Shown in pieces: positions 19,549 through 29,299 of a stretch of DNA of 64,000 nt. A model generated the notes under the pieces. That model was not told the origin of the DNA. It did not search any database and saw only the letters and a program-made list of their open reading frames with translations. Numbering within the stretch: position 1 is the stretch's first letter; the number at the start of each line of letters is the position of its first letter. This stretch comes from an uncultured Pseudomonadales bacterium (GTDB lineage Bacteria; Pseudomonadota; Gammaproteobacteria; Pseudomonadales; Pseudohongiellaceae): NCBI GenBank assembly GCA_949372635.1, contig CASIAB010000005.1, forward strand, positions 62,001 to 126,000. The letters are read 5' to 3'. Made by a program: the position numbers and the translations under genes.

Positions 19549-22242
19549 TTAGATCGTGCTCTTCTCCACAATTTCGAATAAGTCCTTCGATAATTCCTCC
19601 TGCGCCTTGATGCGCCGAAGTTGTGATTGCATCAACCCCTGCCGCTTTGCACTGAACTTTCTCCAGCGTGTCAACGGCGTTAAGAGTCGAGAAGCTATTT
19701 GCGGATTCAGCGTATCGAGGACTAGAACCTGATCAGCTAAGAACTCGTAACCCTCGCCACTGGCATCATGAAATCCAATATGATTCTGGCCACAAAACGC
19801 ACCAATCAGTGATCGTACTTTATTGGGGTTGCGAATATCGAAGTCTGTATGCTCAAGCAACTGCTTAACTTGAGCCAAGCTACCAGGTAGCTGGCAAACT
19901 GCCTGCACCACGAACCATTGATCAACCACGAGAGGCTCATGACTCCACTGCTTGTAAAAGCTAGCTAGCGCATCGCGTTTTAAGTCGACTGCGGTAGCGG
20001 CACCACTATTTACCAAGCAACGTAGACCAGACAGTTGGTCGGTCATATTGCTAGCCAGAACAAACTGCTGCTGCGCCAACGTAACGGCCTCATCCTCGTC
20101 GCTTCTCATCAGGTAGGATAGCGCCAAGTTCTTAAGCGACCTTCTAGCTATTGATACAGCATCTGCAGCGTATTCGGCATCGCTCGTGTTATTCGTATAC
20201 ACATCGAGGAACAATGAATAGAACTTGGCGGCGAGTCCATTCAATAAAAATTCACGTACCAGGTGAATGCTGTCAACGTCTGCGACCTCGGATCTCTCGA
20301 TCAGAAAACCAATCGTAGGAAGGCTAAGCAACTGCGCGATCATTGCCTTATCCACGCTAGGATCTGACAGGGTCGAATCGAGCACGCCGGCATAGGCATC
20401 AACCAAGCTCTGCGGAAGAGCTAAATCCCTGCCCGCCGCCAAATCAGACTGAAGCTCGTCAATCAGCCCAATGGTAAGCAGCTGAGAAGCGTTCCAACGG
20501 TTGAAGCCGTCGCTGTCGTTGACCATGAGAAACAACAGCTCGGCACGGGAATAGTCATACTTCAGCCTCACAGGTGCGCTAAAGCCGCGCAGCAATGAGG
20601 GTATTGGTTCAGATTCCAGTCCCTCGAAGACGAACTGCTGTTCTTCCTGTGTTACGGACAACACTCTATCGGTTTTGCTCGTAGATGCATCATCGGCTAG
20701 CAACCTTAGCGGCAGGTCTTTACCATCGCTTCCCAGCAGACCCAGCCGCAGCGGGACAGTTAATGGCTTCTTGTTCGACTGACCCGGAGTGTCCGGACAG
20801 GACTGACTGACATGGAGGGTGTAACGCTTAGTATCGGCATCAAACTCGCTCTGGATAGAGACCACTGGAGTACCAGCCTGATAGTACCAGTTACGAAACT
20901 GACCTAGATCGATGCCACTAGCATCCTCCATGGCCTTCACAAAATCCTCTGTAGTGACGGCCTGCCCATCGTGCCTTTCAAAGTATAAATCACTGCCCGC
21001 CCTAAATTTCTCAGGCCCTAGCAACAAGGCGATCATCCGAACAACCTCTGCACCCTTTTCGTAGATGGTAACCGTGTAAAAATTTGAGATTTCCATGTAC
21101 GAGTCAGGTCGCACCGAATGTGCCATCGGGCCACCATCTTCAGCGAACTGTACGGTTTGCAGGAAGGAGACATCCTCAACTCGCTTAACTGTCCGCGAGC
21201 CCATATCCGCGGAAAATTCAGAATCGCGGTATACGGTAAACCCTTCCTTCAAGCTAAGCTGAAACCAATCTCTACAGGTGACTCGGTTGCCAGACCAATT
21301 GTGAAAATATTCATGAGCTACAACCGCCTCGACACGCTGAAAGGAGAAGTCGGTCGTAGTCTGTGGGCTGGCAAGCACACAAGAAGTGTTAAATACATTC
21401 AGGCCCTTGTTCTCCATCGCACCCATGTTGAAGTCATCGACAGCAACGATCATAAATATATCGAGGTCGTATTCGCGACCATATACCTCCTCGTCCCAGC
21501 GCATCGAATTTTTCAGCGATAGCATCGCGTGATTGCACTTGTCGATATCCTTTTCTTCGACGAATATACGCAGCTCGATTTCTCGATCGCTGCAGGTTAC
21601 AAAGGTATCATCAAGACTGAGCAGATCACCCGCCACCAGAGCGAATAAGTAGCTCGGCTTTTTAAACGGATCCTCCCAAGTTACCCAGTGTCTGCCGGGC
21701 GCGCCATCTACATCACCACTTGCGATATTATTGCCGTTGGAAAGCAGTACCGGGTACTTGGCTTTTTCTGCCGCTACCGTGGTTGTAAATACCGACATGA
21801 CATCGGGGCGATCTAGATAATAAGTGATGCGGCGAAAGCCTTCTGCCTCACACTGCGTACAGAACATCTTCTTAGACTTATATAGGCCCTCAAGCGCCGT
21901 GTTATTTTGCGGCTCGATTCTTGTGTGACACTCAAAAAGAAATTCTTTAAATGATGCACCTAGCAAACCATCCAGCGCTGGGATAGTTAAATTTTCATCG
22001 TCTCGACTGTATTGATCAGGATTTAATAGTTGTCCGTTTATTAAAACTTTCTCTAACTTTAAGAGCTGTCCATGTAACTGTAGGCTGGTGACATCAGAGT
22101 CACCGCTACACTTAAAGAGCAGCTTAGAGACAACACTCGCATGATCCTCATACAGGTCAAAATGAAGATTTGTGGTTTCGATAGTAAATGGGGGCGGCCT
22201 ATATTCTTTCAAATAGGTAGTTCGGACCGATGCGTTTTTCAT
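19549..22242 (-). CDS. pepN: Aminopeptidase N (M1 family)
   Basis: 897-residue zinc aminopeptidase of the PepN type, cytosolic, removing N-terminal residues from peptides. Substrate motif GAMENKG; zinc site HEYFH at 310-314 with the distal Glu333. The C-terminal DUF3458-type helical domains are present. I prefer the ATG at 22240-22242 over a TTG three codons upstream. It is followed on the same strand by no gene, and upstream by the DUF2797 and YeaC-like genes, an order familiar from Pseudomonas. Confidence 0.96.
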   Translation of the reverse strand: MKNASVRTTYLKEYRPPPFTIETTNLHFDLYEDHASVVSKLLFKCSGDSDVTSLQLHGQLLKLEKVLINGQLLNPDQYSRDDENLTIPALDGLLGASFKEFLFECHTRIEPQNNTALEGLYKSKKMFCTQCEAEGFRRITYYLDRPDVMSVFTTTVAAEKAKYPVLLSNGNNIASGDVDGAPGRHWVTWEDPFKKPSYLFALVAGDLLSLDDTFVTCSDREIELRIFVEEKDIDKCNHAMLSLKNSMRWDEEVYGREYDLDIFMIVAVDDFNMGAMENKGLNVFNTSCVLASPQTTTDFSFQRVEAVVAHEYFHNWSGNRVTCRDWFQLSLKEGFTVYRDSEFSADMGSRTVKRVEDVSFLQTVQFAEDGGPMAHSVRPDSYMEISNFYTVTIYEKGAEVVRMIALLLGPEKFRAGSDLYFERHDGQAVTTEDFVKAMEDASGIDLGQFRNWYYQAGTPVVSIQSEFDADTKRYTLHVSQSCPDTPGQSNKKPLTVPLRLGLLGSDGKDLPLRLLADDASTSKTDRVLSVTQEEQQFVFEGLESEPIPSLLRGFSAPVRLKYDYSRAELLFLMVNDSDGFNRWNASQLLTIGLIDELQSDLAAGRDLALPQSLVDAYAGVLDSTLSDPSVDKAMIAQLLSLPTIGFLIERSEVADVDSIHLVREFLLNGLAAKFYSLFLDVYTNNTSDAEYAADAVSIARRSLKNLALSYLMRSDEDEAVTLAQQQFVLASNMTDQLSGLRCLVNSGAATAVDLKRDALASFYKQWSHEPLVVDQWFVVQAVCQLPGSLAQVKQLLEHTDFDIRNPNKVRSLIGAFCGQNHIGFHDASGEGYEFLADQVLVLDTLNPQIASRLLTPLTRWRKFSAKRQGLMQSQLRRIKAQEELSKDLFEIVEKSTI

Positions 22243-22338
22243 AGTCTGCAACTCGTTTGTTTAGGTTTTAAAATTCAAAAATACGCCCGTGCGGATTCGC
22301 AAGGCACTGCTAAGACACAACACTCTACTATTTATATA

Positions 22339-23166
22339 CTAACTATAAAGCGCGACCTCATAACCTGCAAAACGGCGCATGTTTATAACTCCAGAATCGA
22401 GAATTAAATATTGGCCCTTTATGCCTAACAACGTTCCTTCCACGATCGGAGCCTTGTCGAAATTGAGAGAGGTTACCTTTTCTGGATAGCTCACAACAGG
22501 ATAGTCGATCGATACCACATCGACTCCATTTAGAACGCTAATCGCGAAGAATCCAAATTTGTCTTCTAACTCCTTCAAATCCGACTGACACTTATCAATC
22601 AGTCTCTTTGCCTCGGCATGCATATCTAATGGGGTGGCCTGGCCCTTGAGCATATCCCTCCAATTCGTTTTGTCAGCTACAAATTGCTTAAACATTACCT
22701 CTACCTCACCGGACTGGAGCCTGGTGCGCACTCGAATAATCGCCAGAGCTTGTGTCGCTCCCTGATCGATCCAGCGCGTGGGCACTTGTGTACCCCGGGT
22801 TATGCCAACCTTGAGACCAGACGAATTCGCCAAATAGAGGAGATGATCCTGCAAGCAGAAACGTTCACCCCAGGCAGGATCGCGGCAAGTTCCCTGATCG
22901 AAGTGACACTTCTCAGGATGAATGATGCAAGAATCGCACTCGGCCAATCTCTGAAAACAAGGATAGCAGTAACCTGAATTAAAACTTTTGTTTGTTTTGC
23001 GCCCGCAATTTGTACAATTTATGAGACCGCTATACTGCAAGCTGATCTTCTTCTCCAACAGCGGGTTAAGTGAAATTTCTTCTTCACCTAGACGTAGCTG
23101 ATATTCTACAGGCTGCGAAAGACGACTCCGCATCTTCCTCAGCGTACCCTGTCCCAAAATTTTCAT
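22339..23166 (-). CDS. DUF2797 domain protein
   Basis: 275 residues. A zinc-ribbon-like segment CTNCGRKTNKSF with YCYPCFQ sits at about 51-73, followed by further Cys/His (CDSCIIHPEKCHFDQGTC). Then LKVGITRGTQVPTRWIDQGA, a GIY-YIG-reminiscent stretch that is conserved in DUF2797. Function unknown. Same strand as yeaC-like upstream (39-base gap) and pepN downstream; probably one transcription unit. Confidence 0.8.
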   Translation of the reverse strand: MKILGQGTLRKMRSRLSQPVEYQLRLGEEEISLNPLLEKKISLQYSGLINCTNCGRKTNKSFNSGYCYPCFQRLAECDSCIIHPEKCHFDQGTCRDPAWGERFCLQDHLLYLANSSGLKVGITRGTQVPTRWIDQGATQALAIIRVRTRLQSGEVEVMFKQFVADKTNWRDMLKGQATPLDMHAEAKRLIDKCQSDLKELEDKFGFFAISVLNGVDVVSIDYPVVSYPEKVTSLNFDKAPIVEGTLLGIKGQYLILDSGVINMRRFAGYEVALYS

Positions 23167-23205
23167 GTCGTGCTTCCTTCATTGTTCCCTTTCTCGTTCA
23201 TAGGG

Positions 23206-23538
23206 CTATTGCTCGCTACCATTGCTAACTATGGAAATAGTCTGAGTTAGCTCTGGAGATGCCTTGCTCTTACAGCTCGCCGAAAGATCGAACCCAACTC
23301 TCTCTTGTTCCGGCAGATGTTTCGCTTCATACAATATGATTGCCTGCATGCAGAAATCAATCTGCTGTGGGTTCAGGCGCGCTCCATCACCCCATTTACC
23401 GAGCTCTACGGCAAGCCTAAGGGAACCGTATACATCCGAATTCATTTCATCTATCAACTGCTCAATAGACTCAGGCCTCGCCATGAAAAGCTCTTCGAAG
23501 CCAAGTTGCTTACTATCAGACATCTCATCAAACCCCAT
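23206..23538 (-). CDS. YeaC-family (DUF1315) small protein
   Basis: 110 residues. The core LRLAVELGKWGDGARLNPQQ and the following CMQAIILYEAKHLPEQERVG match the DUF1315/YeaC family. An internal ATG at 23521-23523 has GGGG ten bases upstream and may be the true start. Function unknown. Located between a rhomboid protease gene and the DUF2797 gene, all on the minus strand. Confidence 0.78.
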   Translation of the reverse strand: MGFDEMSDSKQLGFEELFMARPESIEQLIDEMNSDVYGSLRLAVELGKWGDGARLNPQQIDFCMQAIILYEAKHLPEQERVGFDLSASCKSKASPELTQTISIVSNGSEQ

Positions 23539-23583
23539 ATCAAATCTTTCACAAGTATTTGTATAAACAAACTTCTTCTTAAT

Positions 23584-24465
23584 CTACCTGCCGATTGAAT
23601 CACGTCCAAGGACGAACCTATAATGACCTACGACTGCCATACCCGCCAGAAGGCCTGCTACTAGTCCGCCAAGGTGCGCGGCATTAGCTACCCAAGACGA
23701 GGCAAAGACTTTCATTGCAACCAGCGCGATGACAAAGGCCACAAACATTTTGTTATTGATGTGTAGATTGCTGCGCGGCATGAAGGTATGCGCTATCCAT
23801 GTATAACCAACCAAACCATAGATCACTCCCGACATGCCGCCGAAATTATTGTAGCCACTAGTCAGGTATTGTGCGGTATTTCCGGTGAACGAACAGAATA
23901 AAATTAAACTGATGAATAGCCAGCGTGGTTGTACGCTTTCTAATTGACGTCCAAAATACCACAGCCACATCATGTTAAAGACGAGATGCAGCTCCCCAAA
24001 ATGAAGCAGCATAGGACTCAAACTACGCAGTATTGCGACAGGGCTATCTATGCTCGCGAGCAGAGAAAGTAGCCCAGAAGAATCTAGTACAGGATAAAAT
24101 AGGATCGCCACGCGCTGCGGCTGAGTTCCAAGTAAACTGAGCAAGGCAATCAATAAGCACGCCAGAATGAGACTAAAGCTGACCGGAGCCCGCATAAAGA
24201 CTTGATTAAGCGTACGCAGAAAAGCAATAGGACTAAATAGAGACGTTAAGTTATAAGCAACAGCACGCACCAGAGAAGAGTCTTCATCAAATGCCCAATT
24301 AGCAAGAGCCTCGCGTACCAGAGTGGCCTGCTGATCACCATCAACCCAGATCACTTGCAGGCCAGATTCCTCATTGATGCGATGAGCAATGCCCTGACTT
24401 TTCAAGAATCGACTAAAGCGCAACAAGTTGACTTCTATGGGCAGGCTCGCCGCTCTAATCATCAT
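23584..24465 (-). CDS. Rhomboid-family intramembrane serine protease
   Basis: 293 residues. A soluble N-terminal part of about 95 residues precedes six or so membrane segments. The catalytic dyad is Ser212 in GGMSG (family GxSG) and His264 in NAAHLGG; LHFGELHLVFNMMWLWYFG is the conserved L1/TM2 region. Cleaves membrane proteins within the bilayer; the substrate is unknown. Its ATG lies inside the end of nadK (11-base overlap), so translation is coupled. Resembles GlpG in having a cytoplasmic N-terminal domain. Confidence 0.92.
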   Translation of the reverse strand: MMIRAASLPIEVNLLRFSRFLKSQGIAHRINEESGLQVIWVDGDQQATLVREALANWAFDEDSSLVRAVAYNLTSLFSPIAFLRTLNQVFMRAPVSFSLILACLLIALLSLLGTQPQRVAILFYPVLDSSGLLSLLASIDSPVAILRSLSPMLLHFGELHLVFNMMWLWYFGRQLESVQPRWLFISLILFCSFTGNTAQYLTSGYNNFGGMSGVIYGLVGYTWIAHTFMPRSNLHINNKMFVAFVIALVAMKVFASSWVANAAHLGGLVAGLLAGMAVVGHYRFVLGRDSIGR

Positions 24466-25357
24466 CCCTAACCAAACGACTGCCCCAACCTAATTTACTT
24501 CGACAAGCCTGGTAGAAGGTGTGCTTTGGCGGATGAATGAGTTTCAGCGGCACATCTTTCTTGCGGACGATGAGCTCATCTCCTGCTGATGCGGCATATA
24601 GCACCTGTCCATCACAGCTGACCTGCGGCTCAAGAGTTTCTTGAGAAGAAACCACTATGCGAATTTCACTATCCCCATCTACTACGATGGGACGGTTACC
24701 AAGAGAGTGTGGATACATGGGCACCAACACGACTGCATTAAGGCCCGGGTGCATTATAGGGCCGCCCGCAGATAATGCATAAGCGGTAGACCCTGTAGGT
24801 GTCGCGACGATAAGACCATCCGAGTCCAGACTGTAGACAAAAATACCGTCGACGAATAACTCAAATTTTATAATCTGTGCCGCTTTTCCAGGATGCAGAA
24901 CGACATCATTCAGGGCGGAACCCAGATGGTGATCTTCAGAATTTTTCGAGGAGTTCGCGCGTACTACAACTTCGAGCAAAAATCGAGAGTCAACACTGTA
25001 GCTACCATCTAGCACTGCCGTGATGCCCTCTTCCAATTCATCGGGAAGAATATCGGTAAGAAAGCCGAGCCGTCCGCGATTTATACCAATCACCGGCACC
25101 TGATCGGATGCTACGAACTTGGCCACGTTTAACATGCTGCCATCGCCACCGACCACAATAACGAGATCACAGAACTTCGAGAGTTCTGCACGTTGGCATT
25201 GCTTCTGTCCGTGCCCGCTCACCAGCACAGCTGTCAAATCGTCTACGAATACAGTTAGGTCTTTCCCACTCAAAAAATCCAACAGGCGACGCAGAGTGTC
25301 GACCACTCCGGCATGACCAGGACGTCCCACGAGCCCTATATTGTTGAATTCTGCCAT
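24455..25357 (-). CDS. nadK: NAD kinase
   Basis: 300-residue NAD kinase producing NADP from NAD and ATP. GGDGS at 70-74 and the nucleotide-binding GSTAYALSAGGPI are clear, and the C-terminal beta-sandwich ends with VRKKDVPLKLIHP. ATG start. First gene of a minus-strand unit with the rhomboid gene; the 211 bases upstream hold nothing recognisable. Confidence 0.97.
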   Translation of the reverse strand: MAEFNNIGLVGRPGHAGVVDTLRRLLDFLSGKDLTVFVDDLTAVLVSGHGQKQCQRAELSKFCDLVIVVGGDGSMLNVAKFVASDQVPVIGINRGRLGFLTDILPDELEEGITAVLDGSYSVDSRFLLEVVVRANSSKNSEDHHLGSALNDVVLHPGKAAQIIKFELFVDGIFVYSLDSDGLIVATPTGSTAYALSAGGPIMHPGLNAVVLVPMYPHSLGNRPIVVDGDSEIRIVVSSQETLEPQVSCDGQVLYAASAGDELIVRKKDVPLKLIHPPKHTFYQACRSKLGWGSRLVRDDD

Positions 25358-25568
25358 CGCTAAACCCTTAGCTATTTGGTTCGAGGATATCCAATGCCGC
25401 TAAACCACCTTACCTCTTCCTCTAGCGCGTGAGTATATCACAGCGAATGGCACTCAATTCACCCCATCCCAAGCTCGGCGTTCATCCTTGAGGTCCCAAG
25501 GTTGCCGCAATCTCGAGTAAAAACTGCTAAAGAGAAAAGAATAAATAGGAACTTCGTAAAATCAAAAT

Positions 25569-27851
25569 TTAATCAATGCTAAGCAAATAAGGTTCTCGCA
25601 TGTACACCAGCTCGCCATTACTCTCCACCCAATACGCAACGTACACCACGAGCTTCTGATTCGAGAACGCTTGACCGAATCGAAAACCATCCAATATCGT
25701 AAGATGTTCAAGCTTTCGCAGCGCACGCTTGTCGCTGAACGCGATTAGGCCCTCTAGCGTCTTATCCCACTCTTCCAATTCTCCCAATTCGTTCAGCTGG
25801 TAAAATTCTTGGCCTTTAAGCCCAATAAGCACATTGATGCTCCCGCGGAGACCAATGTGCTGCTCGTCTATTTCTACATCCGCTTCTAGGCTAACTGAAT
25901 CCGTCGTACTAACCTTCTGCGTGAAGGATAAGCCGCCATCTTGGCTCGCTGCGATAGATATGTTTGCGGTACTCGCTTCTCCAGAAAGCGTGGAGATGGT
26001 GGCTTTCGGTAATTCGGGCACTCTCGTAGGAAAATAATTAGCAATCTGGTGCCGAACAAGGTTTAGAGACTGCACGGCATCTGCTCCAAACGCATTACCG
26101 GCATCGACACCGCAATCAAACCCTAGGCAGTCTTGAAGCGGGTTGGAAAAGAGTGATACTCGTTTCTCAGCATTAAACGCCCCAGGATACGCCATTATAG
26201 TAACGAACTGGCCCTCGACTCCGTAGCCAGTTGAGAAATTAAAAGTGCCGCCACTACCATCTTCTAAGTGCGAATGGCTTAGCCCCATGTTATGCCCTAA
26301 TTCATGAGCAGCAACCAAATCGACCGGACAATCCACCGCTATATGCGAGTAGGCAGTATTTCGCTCTGCCACACTACTAAAGTCCCCATTAGTCCTAAAT
26401 CCACCTACCGGGGCCAACCCACAACGCGCTTCACCAGGTTGCGCTGGCCGAAACAACATAACCAGATCGGCACCATAGGTATCTCGCAGGGTATCTACTA
26501 AGCTGAACGCACTATCCGTCTTCTCAATAAGATGATTAAGAGCCGTGTCCATGTCATCACTGTCGTTGTAGTTAACTAGACCGTGATAGACCGGGCGCAG
26601 TGTGATCTTGACGCCGCTATCGGCATAGATCTGATTTGCAACGCTGATCAATTGGTTAATGCGAGTTTGGACACCATATGGATAGATCGCAGCAGCTCCT
26701 GGGGTATAGAGAGCTAGTACATCGATAACAGAATTACTGTTGTCCACCGAACTGGGGTTAGTCACATCAGTAGACAGCAACAACTCATTAAAGTCACTAA
26801 TGCCATCGCCATCGCTATCTACTCGGACATCTTCGACTACATTTACAATTCCATCGACTCGCAGGTTACCCATAACCACGGAACTGCTAACACGGGGCTT
26901 TGCCCGATTATCCGTTGCGACGCTATAACTAAAGAATTTTTTCTCTCCAGGCTGGAAACTTCCCAACTCACAGTAGATGGTTTTCTGAAGGGAAAGACTT
27001 AGTTGCTCGCGGCACGCCTTTGGAGCTGCAACCAATTCGCTGTTCTCGAGAACGAAAAAAATCTCCACATATAAATCATTATGCGATCGTGCACTTATGT
27101 TATCAAACTCTAGACTGACATCAATCGTGTTACCAACCAACACGCTATCGCTGGCAAAGCTCTGAGTAATGCGAAAATTACTAGGGTCGATTCCAGGCGT
27201 GCTCAGAGCTGCCGTATCGGCACCTGCGTCTGCAAGTAAAGATTGCGAACTCACGCTATCGATCTGCATTGGGAGAATAGATATTATTTCCGGCTGAAGC
27301 TTTAGCAGCGCATCACTACTACCGGGCTTATCAAAAATGATGTAATCATTCTGAAAACCCTGCTCAATGCCGACAAGATTGCCAGGTTTATAGATCCAAC
27401 CCTGATAGTGCGCGCTGTCTGCACTCGCAATCGTGTATAGCTGGAAAGTCTCATCATCGCTACTCAGGTGCCCGAACAGGCTGCGCTGCCCCTGGGTGAT
27501 TGTAAGCGAGAAGAATCGATCGTCATCGCGCCCTTCAGCTCTGATCACTCGATCGCCATTCACATAACGGTTCAGCATCACAACCTGCAACTGTATCTGC
27601 CTGCTGTCGGAGATTTGCAAGCTCAGATAACCACCATTGTGAATCCCGTCCAACTGAGCACTATCCAGCGCTATTGGTTGCGATATCTCTGCATAGGTTG
27701 GCGGCGCCTGCCGGCTGTCTAGTTGTTGTATGGGATAAAGAAAGGCCTGCTGCCCATATAGTGGAACCAGCCAAAGCAGGGGCAGCATAGCGAGCAGCCG
27801 GCCGAAACCTTTCCTAATTGAGATCTGCTTGATTGTAGTTGATATGGGCAT
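25569..27851 (-). CDS. Secreted metzincin zinc metalloprotease
   Basis: 760 residues with an N-terminal basic and hydrophobic signal peptide (about 13-34, ending near LYGQ). The N-terminal 330 residues are beta-rich with no recognised family. A calcium-binding thrombospondin-type repeat DSDGDGISDFNE starts at 345. The catalytic domain follows: zinc motif HELGHNMGLSH at 516-526 and a Met-turn in TIMAYPG, the M12-type metzincin pattern. A roughly 160-residue C-terminal domain has lines such as SFTQKVSTTDSV and ends with AYWVESNGELVY. Probably exported and active outside the cell or in the periplasm. Stands alone; no dedicated secretion genes nearby. Confidence 0.87.
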   Translation of the reverse strand: MPISTTIKQISIRKGFGRLLAMLPLLWLVPLYGQQAFLYPIQQLDSRQAPPTYAEISQPIALDSAQLDGIHNGGYLSLQISDSRQIQLQVVMLNRYVNGDRVIRAEGRDDDRFFSLTITQGQRSLFGHLSSDDETFQLYTIASADSAHYQGWIYKPGNLVGIEQGFQNDYIIFDKPGSSDALLKLQPEIISILPMQIDSVSSQSLLADAGADTAALSTPGIDPSNFRITQSFASDSVLVGNTIDVSLEFDNISARSHNDLYVEIFFVLENSELVAAPKACREQLSLSLQKTIYCELGSFQPGEKKFFSYSVATDNRAKPRVSSSVVMGNLRVDGIVNVVEDVRVDSDGDGISDFNELLLSTDVTNPSSVDNSNSVIDVLALYTPGAAAIYPYGVQTRINQLISVANQIYADSGVKITLRPVYHGLVNYNDSDDMDTALNHLIEKTDSAFSLVDTLRDTYGADLVMLFRPAQPGEARCGLAPVGGFRTNGDFSSVAERNTAYSHIAVDCPVDLVAAHELGHNMGLSHSHLEDGSGGTFNFSTGYGVEGQFVTIMAYPGAFNAEKRVSLFSNPLQDCLGFDCGVDAGNAFGADAVQSLNLVRHQIANYFPTRVPELPKATISTLSGEASTANISIAASQDGGLSFTQKVSTTDSVSLEADVEIDEQHIGLRGSINVLIGLKGQEFYQLNELGELEEWDKTLEGLIAFSDKRALRKLEHLTILDGFRFGQAFSNQKLVVYVAYWVESNGELVYMREPYLLSID

Positions 27852-28055
27852 GGCGTGATCAGTTAGCAGCTACTAGCACTTTTCAGCTGTTCTCTCCTCA
27901 GTTAAATTCGGCGTGAAGCTTTACAACATGGCCTCAGAGCCTGATATTTTAGCGGCTAGCCCAGCATATTGCTATCTGCAACTCGTGCTGTAGCGGCTTC
28001 TCACTACCGCAACTATACATTAAATAATATTTATATCTTATTGTTTTTATTAATT

Positions 28056-28967
28056 TTAGCTGTGAATTCCACCGCTATGTATCGCCACTACTTCAGTTCC
28101 AGCCGAGATTACGCCCTTCTCAATCAAATCAAAAAGAGCGTAGAACAGCTTACCGGTGTAGACCGGCTCGAGCGGCAAATCAGTGAATCCTGCGAAGTCA
28201 TCCAGAAATGACTGCAAGGCAGAGTTGCTCCGCGCATAACCACCACAGTGGTGCGCGTCATCGACGCGCCAACCAATGGGATCGATGCAGCCACTTGCCT
28301 GCAATTGACCCAAAATTTCAGCCTGCAGATAGCCATCACCCTTCAAAACACTGATTCCCAACACTTCGGGAGCACTTTCACTCTCAATTTTAGACAAGCC
28401 CTTTATCAGGCCCGCCATCGTAGTGCCGGTGCCACAACTTAAAGCTACTACCTGCTTTGAACCTGCTTTGTGCCACTTCAGTAACGATGCAATCTCTTCA
28501 CAGCCTTTGATGGCCAGGGAGTTGCTGCCTCCCTCGGGCAGTAGGTGAAAGTCTCCGAACCTAACACGTAATCCTTCTAGGAAACCGGGTTCCTGCTTAC
28601 GCCGATAGTCACGCCGGCTTACCGGCAGCAATGTCATCCCCTGCTCTCTGGCAAATGCGAGAACCGGATTCAATGGCTCGGGCATTTCTCCTCGCACGAC
28701 GCCAATAGTTCTCATCCCGAATAGCTTGCCCGCCGCTGCTAACGCGTAAAGGTGATTAGAATAGGCCCCACCGAAACTCAGAATGGGAAGGTCTGGCTGT
28801 TGCTGGAATTCGAGAAGATTGTATTTTAGCTTGTACCATTTATTGCCCGCTAGCTGCGGATGGCACTTATCTAGGCGTAGAACATCCACAGACACGCCTG
28901 CCTGACGCAGTAAATCACAGTGCAGTGGTTCGATCGGTGGCTTGCGAATAGAAATATCTACTGGCAT
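28056..28967 (-). CDS. PLP-dependent D-cysteine desulfhydrase / ACC deaminase family protein
   Basis: 303 residues from the ATG at 28965-28967; the frame stays open upstream only because it runs through tRNA-Asp. GNKWYKLKYN holds the PLP lysine (Lys46 by alignment with GNKTRKL), SFGGAYSNHLYALAAAG is the conserved substrate loop, and SCGTGTTMAGL binds the PLP phosphate. The family includes D-cysteine desulfhydrase and aminocyclopropane-carboxylate deaminase; the sequence alone does not decide between them. Downstream of tRNA-Asp on the same strand. Confidence 0.88.
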   Translation of the reverse strand: MPVDISIRKPPIEPLHCDLLRQAGVSVDVLRLDKCHPQLAGNKWYKLKYNLLEFQQQPDLPILSFGGAYSNHLYALAAAGKLFGMRTIGVVRGEMPEPLNPVLAFAREQGMTLLPVSRRDYRRKQEPGFLEGLRVRFGDFHLLPEGGSNSLAIKGCEEIASLLKWHKAGSKQVVALSCGTGTTMAGLIKGLSKIESESAPEVLGISVLKGDGYLQAEILGQLQASGCIDPIGWRVDDAHHCGGYARSNSALQSFLDDFAGFTDLPLEPVYTGKLFYALFDLIEKGVISAGTEVVAIHSGGIHS

Positions 28968-29028
28968 GGGCTTTGAACTAGTAGGTAGTGAAATAAGACG
29001 GTAATTCGGGGGGATAATACGAAAAAAA

Positions 29029-29105
29029 TGGCGGACCGGACGAGACTCGAACTCGCGACCTCCGGCGTGACAGGCCGGCATTCTAACCAGCTGAACTACC
29101 GGTCC
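29029..29105 (-). tRNA. tRNA-Asp (anticodon GTC)
   Basis: 77 bases, 5' GGACCGG pairing with CCGGTCC, G discriminator and encoded CCA at 29029-29031; anticodon loop CTGTCAC. A queuosine-modified tRNA species. Co-transcribed with tRNA-Val, 20 bases downstream of it. Confidence 0.97.
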
Positions 29106-29125
29106 GCAACAATCTTCTAACTATG

Positions 29126-29201
29126 TGGTGGGTGATGAGGGATTTGAACCCCCGACATTCGCCTTGTAAGGGCGACGCTCTCCCAACTGAGCTAATCACC
29201 C
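29126..29201 (-). tRNA. tRNA-Val (anticodon TAC)
   Basis: 76 bases, 5' GGGTGAT pairing with ATCACCC, encoded CCA at 29126-29128, anticodon loop CTTACAA. The Val-Asp pair is a common gammaproteobacterial arrangement. Confidence 0.97.
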
Positions 29202-29220
29202 ATAGCACAGAGAGAGGCGC

Positions 29221-29248
29221 ATTTTACCGACTTAGGTCGACATGTCAA
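29221..29248 (-). promoter_or_regulatory. Sigma-70 promoter of tRNA-Val/tRNA-Asp
   Basis: Minus strand TTGACA (29243-29248), 16-base spacer, TAAAAT (29221-29226), then a GC-rich discriminator (GCGCC) as at stringently controlled stable-RNA promoters. The start would be about 10-15 bases upstream of tRNA-Val. Confidence 0.8.
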
Positions 29249-29299
29249 CAACGACGGCGCTCTCAGAGACAAACAAGCGCAAAAAATATCACTATTCGT

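Noticed and set aside
27969..28211. 80-codon frame with a hydrophobic stretch
   Set aside because: Overlaps the 3' end of the PLP enzyme gene antisense; the hydrophobic part is AT-rich intergenic sequence.
28968..29081. 38-codon N-terminal extension of the PLP enzyme
   Set aside because: It translates tRNA-Asp; the internal ATG at 28967 gives the family N-terminus.
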